Assembly: GCA_047967505.1 (NCBI GenBank)
Contig: CM106539.1
DNA from: Dipteris shenzhenensis
Lineage: Eukaryota > Polypodiophyta > Polypodiopsida > Gleicheniales
DNA length: 64,000 nt
Strand: one strand, 5' to 3'
The notes beneath the pieces are model-generated. The model saw only the letters and a list, made by a program, of their open reading frames with translations, had not been told where the DNA came from and made no database searches. The position numbers and the translations under genes were made by a program. Within the stretch, counting starts at the first letter, position 1. Every line of letters starts with the position of its first letter. This document shows, one piece after another, positions 20,386-31,500 of this stretch.

Positions 20386-21150
20386 GGGGTAGGGGGTGGG
20401 TCGGGGGGGGCGTCAGGGGGTGGGGGTAGGGGGGAGCATGGGGTGTGGGGTGTCGGGGGGATAGCGCAGGGGGGTGTTGTGGGGATAGGGGGAGTAAGGA
20501 TGGGACATTGGGGGGTGGAGGGTAGGGGGGAGTGTCGGGGGGGGGGGGGGGGGGTAGCGGGAGTGGGGGTGGGGTGTCGAGGGTGGGTGTGTCGGGAGGC
20601 TGTCAGGGGGGTGGGCGGGACGAAGCGGGCATGGGGGTGCATGGGGGGGTTTGCTGAGGGGGGTGAATTGGGGGAGTTGAGGGGGGTAGGGGGAGTGGGG
20701 GATAGGGGGGAGTGCGGAGGGGGACGTCGAGGGGGGAGTGGGGGGTGGGGGCACCAGGGGGGAACAGGCACGGGGGGGTTGAGGGAGGGTGGGCATGGCG
20801 AAGTGGTAGGGGGGGTGCATGGGGGGTGTGTTGAGGGGTGTGTGTCGAGGGGTGTTGAGGGGGGTAGGATGACATGTCAGGGGGACGCGTCAAGGGAGTG
20901 CGCAAGGGGGGTGGTGCGGCAAGTAGTTATGGGGGGTGCGGCTGGTGCTGCATAGCGAGGGGTTTAGGGTGGGTGGGGTGGGAGAGGTGCAACACGCAAG
21001 GTTTTTTATTGAAAAGATGTGTGGAAAGAGGCCGTCGAGGTGGGCCACGGGTGTGGCAGGGGTGGGCCAAGGGGTGGTGCAGCGGAGTGGGGGGGTGGTG
21101 TGCGGCAAGGTGGGCCAAGGGAAGCGACAGAGTGAGGAGGGTGGCACAGA
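20386..21150. repeat. G-rich low-complexity tract
   Basis: About 760 bp consist mainly of runs of three to eight G separated by 1-6 bases on the plus strand, including one uninterrupted run of about 20 G near 20540. Pro-rich frames on the minus strand and Gly-rich frames on the plus strand are by-products. The strand asymmetry of G over C is extreme. Confidence 0.85.
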
Positions 21151-21600
21151 GGTGGACACTGGCCCCTATTTTTGGGTGGAAATGATGTGAGTGTGGAAGA
21201 GGTTTGAAGATGAGGATGGGGGCGTCGAGTGAGCTCGAGATAGACTAAAATTAGACATAGAAGTGAGCAGTAGAGTATAGGCTGACGATCTTTATCATGC
21301 CATAACTTTTGATAAGGAGGTTGGATGACCGAGCTGTAAAAACATAAAACGCTCATTTTTTTTAGATCTATGCGATTGCGACCTCTCCAGCCAGATTTGA
21401 TGAGGTTTTGGTGACTACAGTAGCTTTATTCAAAATCGCAAGTCAGCAAATGCACTCAATCATTGGTGGATCCTCTAATCTTCTAAGATCATACTAGGTT
21501 CGGGCCACGGGGCTAGCACAACCTCTTGTGGTTCTTCATGTTTGTATGTGACTCACACCCATTCAAGTGGTCTACTTAAGGATAGCAAGGTATTGACTGG
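21151..21600. other. No recognised feature
   Basis: This is transitional sequence between the G-rich tract and gypsy element C. No frame is supported. Confidence 0.5.
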
Positions 21601-22257
21601 TAGTTGCCCGAGTAGCACAACAATATTGAGCATCATGAAATAGGATGGGTCATCTTGCAAATGAGGGATGGGGGCACTTGGGCCAGCTACCTCTAGGTGT
21701 TGTGGGGGAGAATTGAACCTTGTAACCTTAGAGAGTTCTTGTGTGGCCTCCATGGTTGAGGAGCATGGTAGGGTGATGGCGAGTGTGGTCCGATTGAGAG
21801 GTCTCGACAGTGTGAAGGCATCAAGTCCAATAGGTGGCGTCCTCGGGACATGTCTAGTTTAGCGGTGCTTTGGCCCTTCCATGCAGGTTCTTGTGGGGCT
21901 GCTTGAATGGGGGTTGGCATAATGGCAGGAGTAGGTTCTTGTGGGGCTAGCCTTGCTGGATTTGTAGTGAGGATGGAAGTTGAGATAGTTGACTTGGAAA
22001 CATATGTTTTGGGTTGCCATTCCATCCTTGGAGCCCTGTATATATTGGTGGCGTGAGGTTGTTAGACTGCCTCCGATTCTGGGAGGTTCTTTTGTTTCCC
22101 CCTTGATCGTCAGACCGATGTCATTGATTGTGTACCTTGGGTACCCATATGAGCATATTTCCTGTCAAGTAACCTTGGGCTTGTAAGAGAGAGGTGGAAA
22201 TCCATCATGGATGCCTTAGCGTGCAAGCTGCCGTCTTGCGATGATAGTTTTTTCCTC
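21553..22257 (-). pseudogene. Gypsy element C: QEPA-rich tail
   Basis: Frames 22025-21693 and 21753-21553 include APQEPTPA and APQEPAWK and a Trp motif (MEWQPKTYV), resembling the tail of element A at 3290-4395. The DNA repeat AGGTTCTTGTGGGGCT occurs twice (about 21885 and 21931). This region continues the protease frame at 25047 on the other side of the inserted LTR element (22263-25003). Strongly degraded. Confidence 0.5.
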
Positions 22258-22262
22258 TTATG

Positions 22263-22656
22263 TGATCAAAATCTGAGGATCTAGATGAGGAGTAAAGGGG
22301 ATGCAACACAATGAATACATAAAGCCATCCACCCAATTTTTTATTCATGAAGTTTGCCTCTTTATAGGTTGATTACACGCTCTCATAGAGCATCTTAGAT
22401 CCACAATTCTCTCCTAAAATTACTCCACTAATTTCTCTCTTACATTCTCTCAATCAACCATGTGATTCTTCCTCTAATTGCTCAATCACCCATGTGGCTC
22501 TACCACTTGACATCATCTCTTATGTCATCCAAGATTCTCCTCTTACATCATTCTGTATGCATACTTGGCACACTTGTGCTTACACACCCACAACTAGTGT
22601 CATGCATGTGACCTTGCTTCGTCTTCATGCTTGCTATTGGAGCTTACCTTTCAACA
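22263..22656 (-). repeat. 3' LTR, 394 bp
   Basis: On the minus strand it begins TGTTGAAAGG and ends TTTTGATCA. It contains TATAAAG (22360-22366). It differs from the partner LTR at about 21 positions by eye, near 95% identity. Confidence 0.9.
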
Positions 22657-24609
22657 CCCTCCCTTAAGCTACAATAGGAGGATTACTATGGTATAGTGAC
22701 TCCCCTTTTTCTCTTGTGCTCTTTGACACCATCATTCTCAACACCCCCCCTTGGTGCCAGATTCCCAGGCTACTTCAAGGTGGTAGGGTGTGAGTTACAA
22801 TTTTGATCTTTCTTCTTTTATCCCCCCTTACTTCTAACTTGGCTGGGTGACTCAGAGGCTCTTTTTAGCTTGGTCACTCTCTAGCTCAGAGGCTACTTTA
22901 GGAGGCTTTCTTGACATTCACTTCCCCCTAGGTACATGTACTCTTAGGTGGTAGAAGTGTTTTTTCATGGATTGATCTTGGCCTACTCATTTGGTGGCCT
23001 TACATAAACCTTTTGATTCATAAGTCATCACACCATCATCGTGATGCAAAAATGTACATGGCACTTCGTGAATGCTTCATAAAACACCTTCATGTGGGCA
23101 TTGTTGTTGCCCAAACATTAACTTATCCTTCATTAAAAGCATTTTTTTAAGAAATTATCACTTAGCCTACATCATTGGTGGCTAGAGGTGACATGCAATT
23201 CATCAATTTCATCCTTCATCAAGGATGCCTTCATTTTAGATCATAACCAAGGTAGAGTACCCATCATCACCATTTCTTGTTCACCACAAAGATTATCACA
23301 AGGAAACGTGGAAAACCCTTTATAAACATAGGGTTGTAGAAGGAGCTTCAAAAGGTAAAATTTCCCCACAAACTTGTTACTTCTATCACAAAGAATACTT
23401 TTCTCTTTACCACAAAGCATTCACAAAATTTCTATCATCAAGATGTCACCAAGTGAAAAGACCATATTATACATAGAAATGCGCTTCTGCTACTGCCACC
23501 ACATCCTTGAGCATCAGTTTGTTGAGTTGTGCTAAGGCTTGAGATTTCACACAACGTCCTTCAATGAACTTTCACAGGGAGTACCTTCATTGCCATTTAG
23601 AATAGATCCTATTTTTGAAATGTTGCTCTCAACCAGGGATATGTACCGAATAGTGATAGCTATTCTCAGTGATTATAGATCACCATGCATCATGACAGTA
23701 AGTGAGAAACTACACTGGTTAATGGATTTCATCTCTCAAGAAACCCTTTTGGTCATGTTCTCGCTCACGGGATTCGCACAAGACTAAGAAGGCTGCTTGT
23801 CCACAGAGAACCGAAGTTTGGAATTTTTGTTCTGAAGAATTTCATGCAGTATTCTTCAACAGCTTCATGTGAGTTCTCTCCCTCGCTCAATGCTGTGATT
23901 GTAAATAGATACAAAATTTTATCTGATTACAACCTATTGGGGATGGGATGGATGATGACCAAATTCTTCTTGCATGTCAATCGTAACATCTATGCTTTGG
24001 TGCTGCGCTCGAAAAAAATGATCGGAAGAGAATATGTGGGAACTCACCAATGCTTGTATCCAATTGTATCCTTAGAACAGCTGGCACTGCAATCTCATCG
24101 TCCTTGTTGGATGCTTGTTTTAAGCATCCCTACACTTTAAATCAATGCACTGATCTTGTCCACAACAGGGTTGACTCCCCACAAAATTTTTCTACAAAAT
24201 AGTCTACCTTTGATGTGTAACAGGTCAACATGCAAAGAAAGCAAATCGTATTTCATGCCAAGTCTTCAGCTTACAATAAGCAATGAACCATTTTCAAAAA
24301 CTTTTGCCACAAAATCACTATCGGATATAGACCTAACTTCCCACAAAGTATATGCAAAATAGACGTGCCGACAAGAACTTATTACTGCACACAAGCAGAT
24401 CTCCAAGGAGTCAATACATAGCTTCCTCACACAGAGTTCAAAGTCGATAATTATCTCTTTTTCTCTCTCTGCTCAACACAAGGAGAAACTTGTTCTTCTC
24501 ACGTAGTAAAGTACCTCTTCTATGAACATGAAGATATTTCTCACTTAGAAATTTACACACATGATGAACAACTACTATTCTCTCTCCCCACCAGCCAGCT
24601 TTGATACCA

Positions 24610-25003
24610 TGATCAAAATCTGAGGATCTAGATGAGGAGTAGAGGGGGTGCGACACAATGAATACACAAAGCCATCCATCCAATTTTTTATTCATGAAGT
24701 TTTCCTCTTTATAGGCTGATTACAAGCTCTCGTAGAGCATCTTAGATCCACAATTCTCTCCTAAAATTACTCCACTAATTTCTCTCCTACATTCTTTCAA
24801 TCAACCATGTGATTCTTCCTCTAATTGCTCAATCACACATGTGGCTCTACCACTTGACATCATTTCTTATGTCATCCAAGATTCTCCTCTTATATTATTC
24901 TCTATGCATACTTGGCACACTTGTGCTTACACACCCACAACTAGTGTCATGCATGTGACCTTGCTTCATCTTCATCCTCGCTATTGGAGATTACCTTTGA
25001 ACA
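24610..25003 (-). repeat. 5' LTR, 394 bp
   Basis: It has the same length as the partner, begins TGTTCAAAGG on the minus strand and is followed at once by the primer site. TATAAAG lies at 24707-24713, oriented to transcribe the element. Confidence 0.9.
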
Positions 25004-25046
25004 TTTTGTTGGATCGCTTGTGATGGGACTGTGCCACTATTGGTGG

Positions 25047-26236
25047 CTATTCATCTTGTGGGCATGTGGGTGACATGCCCTCAAGGTTGCTGAGGGGAAC
25101 TAGCATAGTGCGATCATGATATTGAACCGTGGCAGTCCTTGCATTAAAATCAATGTTGCACCTAGTAGCTTGCCACCAAGGGCGACCCATGATAATATCT
25201 TCCTGCATGGTACCTGCCTTTGCTACAAAAAAGTTGGAGGTGGTTGAGTAGTAATCAAGATAAACATTTGCATACACAACACCTAGCAATTTTGATTGCG
25301 TACCATGAATTGATCCGCATAGAAAGGAAGTGGGAAGATTGTGTACCATGCCAAGGCGTTTCCATGCTTCATATGATAGGAGGTTGTGGGTAGCCCCAGA
25401 GTCCACTAGTGCTAAGCCATCTGCTTCGTAGTTCTTTGCTTGTAGTTGAATCCAAAGTCGAGCTGGCGAGATGTCGTCCTCATCATCGAAGGATACTACA
25501 TGTGCTGCATTCATGTGGATAAAGCTCTGACGTGCACAAATATTGAGTTCAATAACCATTTTGGGGGTGCAAGTGCTAGTGAGCTTTTTCTCAAGTTCAT
25601 TTTGATGGGACTCCATCTTGACCATATAAAGCGGGGTTGAGGAGATTGATGAGGCCATAGAATCTTGTATTGTTAAGAGGACCGGTAGATCAATAGTGGC
25701 AAGTACGTGAATCCAATTATGAGCATCTTCCACATCTGGAAGGGGGGCATATTCAGGATGAGGGTGGTTCCTATTAGAGTCAACTAAACAATTAGTACAA
25801 ATGTTTACTGAGGGGTTTTCATCAGTGGTGGTAGATTCTTCTTTTAAAAGTCCACCAGTCATAGGGTGTACCTTGCCTGTCTTTAGGTTTACTCGAATGG
25901 TCTCGTTTTCTTTTCTCAGATAGATACCATTGGTGCACCAATCGTGCACAAGTTGTGAGACTCTCATGAATGGATGACACAAAATATCTCGTATGATCCT
26001 TTGCAGTGCTAGAAGTCCATTACTACGAATGTCAATTGATATGAAAATGTGAAGACCTTGATGTGTACATCCTGCATGACTCCTAAGGGTCACGTTGTGT
26101 TGCCATCGACGAAGTTGACCACAATGTCTGTGCCCTCGAGCTTGGGTTTACCCCACCTTTTCCAATAGTGTTTGGTCACTATGCTCACTCCCGCACCACC
26201 ATCAAGGATGGCAGTTGCTTTGTGACTCTCGTATGC
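25047..26236 (-). pseudogene. Gypsy element C: tandem retropepsin-like domains
   Basis: 26236-26090 encodes AILDGGAGVSIVTKHYWKRW, the first protease active site; a frameshift near 26090 leads into the 348-codon frame 26093-25047. That frame carries the rest of domain 1, a linker with HNWIHVLATIDLP, and then a second domain: LALVDSGATHNLLSYEAWKR (intact DSG), a flap-like IHGTQSKLLG, and IIMGRPWW. The order matches element A, but the two elements are well diverged, so the double-protease arrangement is not a one-off fusion. The coding region is interrupted upstream by the LINE (26237) and downstream by the LTR element (25003). Confidence 0.7.
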
Positions 26237-26871
26237 TAAGGAAAGAAAGAAAGAAAGAAAATTTATTAAAGTCTTCGAAAAACCGTGAAGGTCTATGAGA
26301 CTAAAGAGGACCAATACAATGAGCACGGCGGCGGCGGTCTCAAAACGGGCCGGCCAATCGTTTCTCTAAAAAAGATATGAAGGACGATGTGTCTAGTCCT
26401 GGTACAAAATATGTATCTCTCTCAATGATACAAAAAATGGAGCAGAAGGGGAAAGGTACAAGGGTATATATGTGTCCGTAGTGATCGTCAGAGGCCAATC
26501 ATGGAGGGGCCATCAAATGAGAGGCTGAAAAAAACCCTATGATGGATGATTGGCCTCTGACGTCACATGGCCTAGTTGAGCTCGATCGTCGGGGGCGTCG
26601 AGTGGCCCTGTGGTGAAGAACAAGAGCGACGGTGACCCCGGTAGGGCGTGCTAAGAGCATAGACGGGATATCACAGGCTCGAATGTGTGAGTCTGTCCGT
26701 TGAGGCAGCTGTCGTGGCTCTGGCGCTCCCTCCCATCGGCGTCGTCGGCTAGACTGAGAAGAGGTCTCCTGTGACTGGAAGAAATCAGTGATGGGTCGCT
26801 GAGTGTCCTCACGTTGTGTGGGAGGTGCCTGTGGTCATGCCCGAAGAGATGGATCTCGGTGGCGGGTCATC

Positions 26872-27682
26872 TCATGGAAGAAAGCGGCTAGGCATCGCTG
26901 GTCTGGGAAATACAGCATGCGTGAGAGGGAGCTGAACCCGTCGCGGAATAGGCAATGGTACCGGCCTCGAATGGCATAATAAGTAGGCAGATGCGGTCCT
27001 CTCGCGGGATACCCTCTGCACGTCCGCTCTCAATCCGTAGTCGATGTAACGAGACTCTAAACTGGCCGAGTGAAATCTGGAGCGCATGCGGTAGGTGAAT
27101 CTGTGTATAACCCGGGGGCACGATGAAACCCTCCTGTGAGACCTAGAGGTAGTGTCGGCGATAGAAATCGAGCTTCACACGAAGCTCGAGGGGAAACCAA
27201 GTCGGCCAGGTATGGAGCTGGAGCAAGTCCTCTCGGATAATCTGGTTGACCTTCTGGTCAGTGGGGGAGATGGGAGATGGTGGAGCATCGAGGCTATACT
27301 GAAAAGGGGGCAGCCGGTCCATGTCCACCAGGCCCAGCCGAGTGAACCAGCGGGAAAGACGACTATACCAACATCTCTGATCTCCCACAACAGATAAGGC
27401 CATAGAGGAGGATAGGGCAAGCCATGGTAAGCGGCGGCGATCGTCGGAAGAGGAGCTGAAATCCCTGGCCCTATGTAGATAAGTGATAGCCTGGAAGGCC
27501 GCATCGAGCTGTAAGGGTGATGCACCGAACTCTGCTAAAATGATTTGGTGAGGTACCGATGGTTTGTTGCGGATCATCCGAGCAAACATCAGTATTTGTA
27601 GACGCTCGACGCGGGCCCACTCGGCATCAGAAAGGTCGGCCCCCCACCATGGGCTGCCGTACATCCCTACTGGGCGGACCAA
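26872..27682 (-). pseudogene. LINE: C-terminal region after RT
   Basis: Frame 27682-27143 holds VRPVGMYGSPWWG and a conserved helical region ending DFYRRHYL. The next frame (27121-26888) continues with LGQFRVSLHRLRIESGRAEG, the lead-in to the terminal zinc-binding segment. It is broken by frameshifts near 27140 and 26950. Confidence 0.6.
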
Positions 27683-27889
27683 GGAATCAAAAAGAAGAGA
27701 CTTGGTCCGCAGGTCCTAGAAGTGAGAGTGGTAGCACTGGTGCTCGAGCCTGGCAAGAGCGACAAAGCCTCTGCTGATCCTGGCTTGCATAGCCAGGCAC
27801 ATCGTGAAGACCGGTCCTGAGAAGATAGTACCCAGGTATGTATAGGAGTCGACTATCTCAACAGGATCGCCGGCAAAGAGGAACTGCTC

Positions 27890-29133
27890 TCAGTGCATGG
27901 CGGGTCGGGATGTGTTGAAGATCATTACCTTGGTTTTCCCAAGGTTGACCTTCAAGTCATGAGTGTCACAGAAGATCTGGAGTGCATCCAAGTGTCGCTG
28001 GAGACCACTAGCCGAGGAGGATAGTAGTACTACGTCATCTGCGTATAGGAGAATCTGGATGACAGCCTCTGCAAGAGAGCAGCCTGTACCTCCAAGGGTC
28101 CTGATGGTGGTCTCGAGCTCGTCGATGTAGAGGCCAAATAGGGTCGATGACAAGGGACATCCTTGTTTGACCCCTATGGTGCTCGTAATCTCTGTGGTCC
28201 AACTGGTGCCGATCCTGACCCGACCCGTAACCCTCTCATAGAGGGCCACGACTGCCCATATAACCTTCGAGTCGTAACCTAACTCCTGTAGGCGTCTGAC
28301 AAGGCGGGCACGAGGAACAGTGTCAAATGCTTTGCAGAAATCCACAAAGCAACTGTATACCCTCTGTCTCCTGTGTCTGGCCTCCTCAATGATCCCTCGA
28401 AGTGTAAAAATGTGATCGTACGTCGAGTAATCCGTCCTGACCTGTCCTGTCCAGATGCCCTGAGCCCTCGTGCCTCTGTGCGTGCGTTGACCTCACCATC
28501 TAGCACTGAGGTGTAGATCTTGGACATCACATGTCCAATCGTAATGGTCCTGTAGTTCCCTGGCTCCATGGGATCTCCTGCTTTGTGGATGGGTGTGATA
28601 GTGTTCAGGGTCCAGGTTCTAGGGAATCCGTGGCAGACAGCTTCATTGAACAACATTGCCAGGATGGGGGCTAGAGTTTTGATGCCATAGGCAACAAACT
28701 CTGTGCAAAGGCCCTCATGATCCTTGGCTCGGCCGTTATGAAGTTTGAGCACAGCGTGGGTGACTCCCTGGGGTGTGAAAAGGGTACAAGAAGTGGGGCG
28801 GGGAGTGGCGGAGAGGTTAGGAGGGGGCTGATCAGGGATATCATAGAGTGTACGTGCGTAAGAGTGCCAGAGTGAGGTGTCTATGAGAGGGATATGGGGG
28901 CGGCGCTCCAAAAATTTCCTCCAGAAATCCTTGGAGTTGCTACTGAACAGGATGTTCAATAGCGTATCCTCATTCTGGCACAGGAAGGCTAGCTTCTTGC
29001 GACGGACTAAGCGGTGATAATCCCTGGTGAGTTGTGGGTCAGTCCTAACATTTCGCTGAGTAGTGGGTCGGAGTGTGCGGCGAAGGGCTTTACACTCATC
29101 ATCATACCAGGTATTGCAAGGTGTGGAGCCCAC
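27890..29133 (-). pseudogene. LINE: reverse transcriptase, frameshifted
   Basis: Frame 29133-28279 gives the RT N-terminus (HNGRAKDHEGLCTEF, TPIHKAGDPMEPGNYRTI). Near 28440 an indel moves the reading into the frame of 28345-27890, which has DFCKAFDTVPRARL, GVKQGCPLSSTLFGLYIDEL and LLYADDVVLL (catalytic YADD). No ORF1 remains. The clade is not resolved by eye. Confidence 0.8.
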
Positions 29134-29214
29134 GGGTGGGGGGTGGGTAGACCGAGTAGTGTGGGGAAAGATGTGGTGGGCTGCATTATGGAGGGAGTCA
29201 GTTATGAGGGCGGC

Positions 29215-29658
29215 TCAGTGATCTAGGGATGCTATAGTGTCGATGTGTCTGAGGAGGGAGGCTAAGTGGGATGAGTAGTCAGGTGAGAGGTGATGGTCAA
29301 AGTGTATATCATGATAGGTGGTGTAGCGCGGGGTGTGGTTGGAGGGGGGTCGAGGTGTAAGGAGATGGAAAAAAAGATAGGTGTGGTCAGCTCCTGGGGG
29401 TAAGGGTGCAGTGCGGAAGTCAGTGATCTGTGAGGCTAAAGTAGGAGATCCCATAATGTAGTCGACGACACTAGCTCCTCCGCCATGTGGGAAACATGTG
29501 AAACCAGAGGAGGCGGGCCATCGATCTAGTCCATTGTAGATGACCAAATCATGTATACATCCAAGATCCAAAAGGGCCTGTCCATAGGCAGTAACGGGGG
29601 CTCGACTATCGGCCGAGGAGCGGGGGAAGCCCGAGTCCTCTATGTCCATCTTGGGCAA
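29215..29658 (-). pseudogene. LINE: endonuclease C-terminal half
   Basis: FPHGGGASVVDYIMGSP and PGADHTYLFFHL match the last two motifs of apurinic-type LINE endonucleases (the D before the final strand and the [S/A]DH motif). The N-terminal half with the catalytic Glu is missing because of the 5' truncation. Confidence 0.65.
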
Positions 29659-29699
29659 TAGGACCGGATCTGAGTGGAAATCCAGGAGGGATGGTGCTA

Positions 29700-30146
29700 C
29701 TAGTATTGCATAAGAATAAGCATATCCTTTCCTTCCCTTTCTCTTATGCTTATGCTCTTTTCCCCTCTTAGGAGTGATGGGGGAGGCAGAGCAAATCTTC
29801 CTTCCATGGGATATGATTTAAGGTCAAAGGAAGGATCGTGCCTCCCATCCCATTCCTTAGCCATCTCTCCGTCAATGTTGTATCTTGCCCATGCCTCCCT
29901 TTCTCTAACCAAGAAGTCCCGGTAGCAGGCCTTTGCAGTTGTCATGTCAATGGAGGAGGTGGGAAGGCCTCTCATGGGTTGGGTGCGGATTGACACCCAT
30001 GCCGTAGTGGCCAGATCGATTAGTGGTGTCCCAAATGAGGTCGTGTATATGGGGTAATGGGGGTCAATAGGCCTTCCGCCAGGTATGCCTAGGAGTGGGC
30101 TCATGGATATTCTAGTAGTACAGGGGTTTGACCCATGTTCGGACAT
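29700..30146 (-). pseudogene. Possible Gag-derived fragment, upstream of element C
   Basis: This is a 148-codon frame (MSEHGSNPCTT), Pro/Arg/Glu-mixed, ending at the LINE junction. Its position on the far side of the LINE suggests that it belongs to gypsy element C. I see no capsid or knuckle motif, so this rests on context only. Confidence 0.35.
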
Positions 30147-30823
30147 TATGGGGGAGAGAGGGTAAGGCCTTCTCTAGGGCACCCCATTGAGGGTATTAGG
30201 CATGCCGAAGTCGAATGCAACTTGGCGATTTTGGTTAGCCATCCTCTTGTTCTGCGTAAGTACTAGGTAAACGTTGGCTTCCCTCCCATGTTGCCCAAGG
30301 TGGTAGGTTGATTGTTGCAGTTGTTGGCAAGGGATCCTCGTATTGTAAGGTGGTCTCGCTATTTATCTCTTTGTACCCTCTCGACGATTGTACTTGTCAT
30401 GGTTTGAAAGGGGGTCTGGATAGCAAGCTCTCTTCCTAGATTGGGGTGAGACTTTGGAGTAGCCTGTGAGGTAGTGGAGTCTAACGTGTCCTTGGTTGTC
30501 CTGGAGACGAGGATGTCTCCATTTGGCTTTCAAGGTCAAGGGACATGTCGTCGGTCGAAATCCTAGCTCCCATGGTCCTTTTCATGGACTCTATGTTGAC
30601 TGTGTCGTGTCTAAGTCCAAGTCCCAAAACTCAAACTTACAGAGCTGATTAGAGTGACTTGGGTCCCTAGATGAGAGTTGGGAGGATGCGATCCGAAGGA
30701 AATTTGAGTTTGCTACGTGAAACCCACACTCCTATCCTTTTAGAACTAGCCAGTGTTCAATCTGATCGTAATAGCATGTGGATGGGTATCCTAATGAGAT
30801 TGCATATTCTAACTAGGCCCTTA
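30147..30823. other. No recognised feature
   Basis: This may be further decayed element C sequence; no frame or motif is recognised. Confidence 0.4.
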
Positions 30824-31207
30824 CTACTGTGATGCGTGTATGAGGAATTCTTGTAGAGATGTTACAAAGAATTCTTGTAATTCCAACTTTTTAGGGGGTA
30901 TGAGACAATAGTAGTGGAGAATGAGTCTCCAATCGGAGGGAGGTCTATATATCTTGTTGAAGGCGACTGTCTTAATCAAAGTACACATGGCTAATAGCTC
31001 CACAATTGTGGTATCACTCTCCTTGAAGTCAAGGAGGAAGAGGGTGTTTCTATTTACGAACCACAAAACCTCATGTTGTTGGCTCTCATACAATCGTTTG
31101 CTAATCCATCTTTGTATGGTTGTTGGTAGCTCAAGAAATAGATCTCTCAAGATGTGGATTTGGATTGGTTGGTGGAAGAGCTCCCATAAAATTGTGGTTG
31201 TTAGCAT
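30824..31207 (-). CDS. Hypothetical 127-aa frame
   Basis: The open frame starts MLTTTILWEL, with an even residue mix (Leu, Trp and Tyr well represented). No motif is recognised and no neighbour explains it. It could be a decayed element piece or chance. Confidence 0.25.
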   Translation of the reverse strand: MLTTTILWELFHQPIQIHILRDLFLELPTTIQRWISKRLYESQQHEVLWFVNRNTLFLLDFKESDTTIVELLAMCTLIKTVAFNKIYRPPSDWRLILHYYCLIPPKKLELQEFFVTSLQEFLIHASQ

Positions 31208-31226
31208 ATGGGATGTAAGTTAAGGG

Positions 31227-31500
31227 ATGGATGATGGCGACAATGACAGTGACAACAATGGGGATAGTGATGCCAACAAGAACAATCAGCACTGCAATAG
31301 CGACAGAGACAATGCTAGCAACGACAATAGTGACAGTGATGACGACGATGATAGAAGCAATCAATGCTGTGACAACGATGACGACAAGAGCAATCAAGGC
31401 CACGACAATGACAGCAACGATAGCGCTAGTGCCAACGATGGAAATGGTGACGATGACAATGATGGTGACAATGCTAGCACTAGTGAATGGCGATGGCACC
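31227..31500. repeat. Degenerate GAY/AAY trinucleotide-like repeat
   Basis: About 270 bp consist of mixed GACAA(C/T)GA(T/C)-type units. They produce Asp/Asn-rich frames on the plus strand and Val/Ile-rich frames on the minus strand; neither is a likely gene. Confidence 0.7.

Larger units (their letters stand above)
22263..25003 (-). mobile_element. Non-coding LTR retrotransposon (LARD-like)
   Basis: Two 394-bp direct repeats flank 1.95 kb of non-coding DNA. On the minus strand the primer site TGGTATCAAAGC (24598-24609, tRNA-iMet type) directly follows the 5' LTR. A polypurine tract AAGGGAGGG directly precedes the 3' LTR at 22657. Flanking 5-mers are TTATG and TTTTG, a plausible target duplication with one change. 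The internal part (22657-24597) encodes no Gag or Pol motif in any frame, so movement would need proteins in trans. It is inserted in the protease-tail region of gypsy element C. Confidence 0.85.
26237..29695 (-). mobile_element. 5'-truncated LINE inserted in gypsy element C
   Basis: The order on the minus strand is the end of an endonuclease domain, RT, C-terminal region, 3' UTR, and a tail AATAAATTTTCTTTC followed by more CTTT units. The 3' end abuts the gypsy protease codons (AYESHKATAIL) and the 5' end abuts a different minus-strand coding stretch at about 29700. Short similar sequences, GCAATAC at 29708 and GCATACG at 26230, could be a decayed target duplication. The missing 5' part is typical of incomplete reverse transcription. 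Confidence 0.7.

Noticed and set aside
20337-20955. Long Pro-rich (minus) and Gly-rich (plus) open frames
   Set aside because: They arise from the G-run tract; no start context, motif or normal composition.
23539-24362. Small plus-strand frames inside the non-coding LTR element
   Set aside because: Short, unrelated to each other, opposite to the element's transcription sense, no motif.
31131-31499. Val/Ile/Thr-rich minus-strand frame resembling a membrane protein
   Set aside because: It is the complement of the GAY/AAY repeat; hydrophobicity is a codon artefact.
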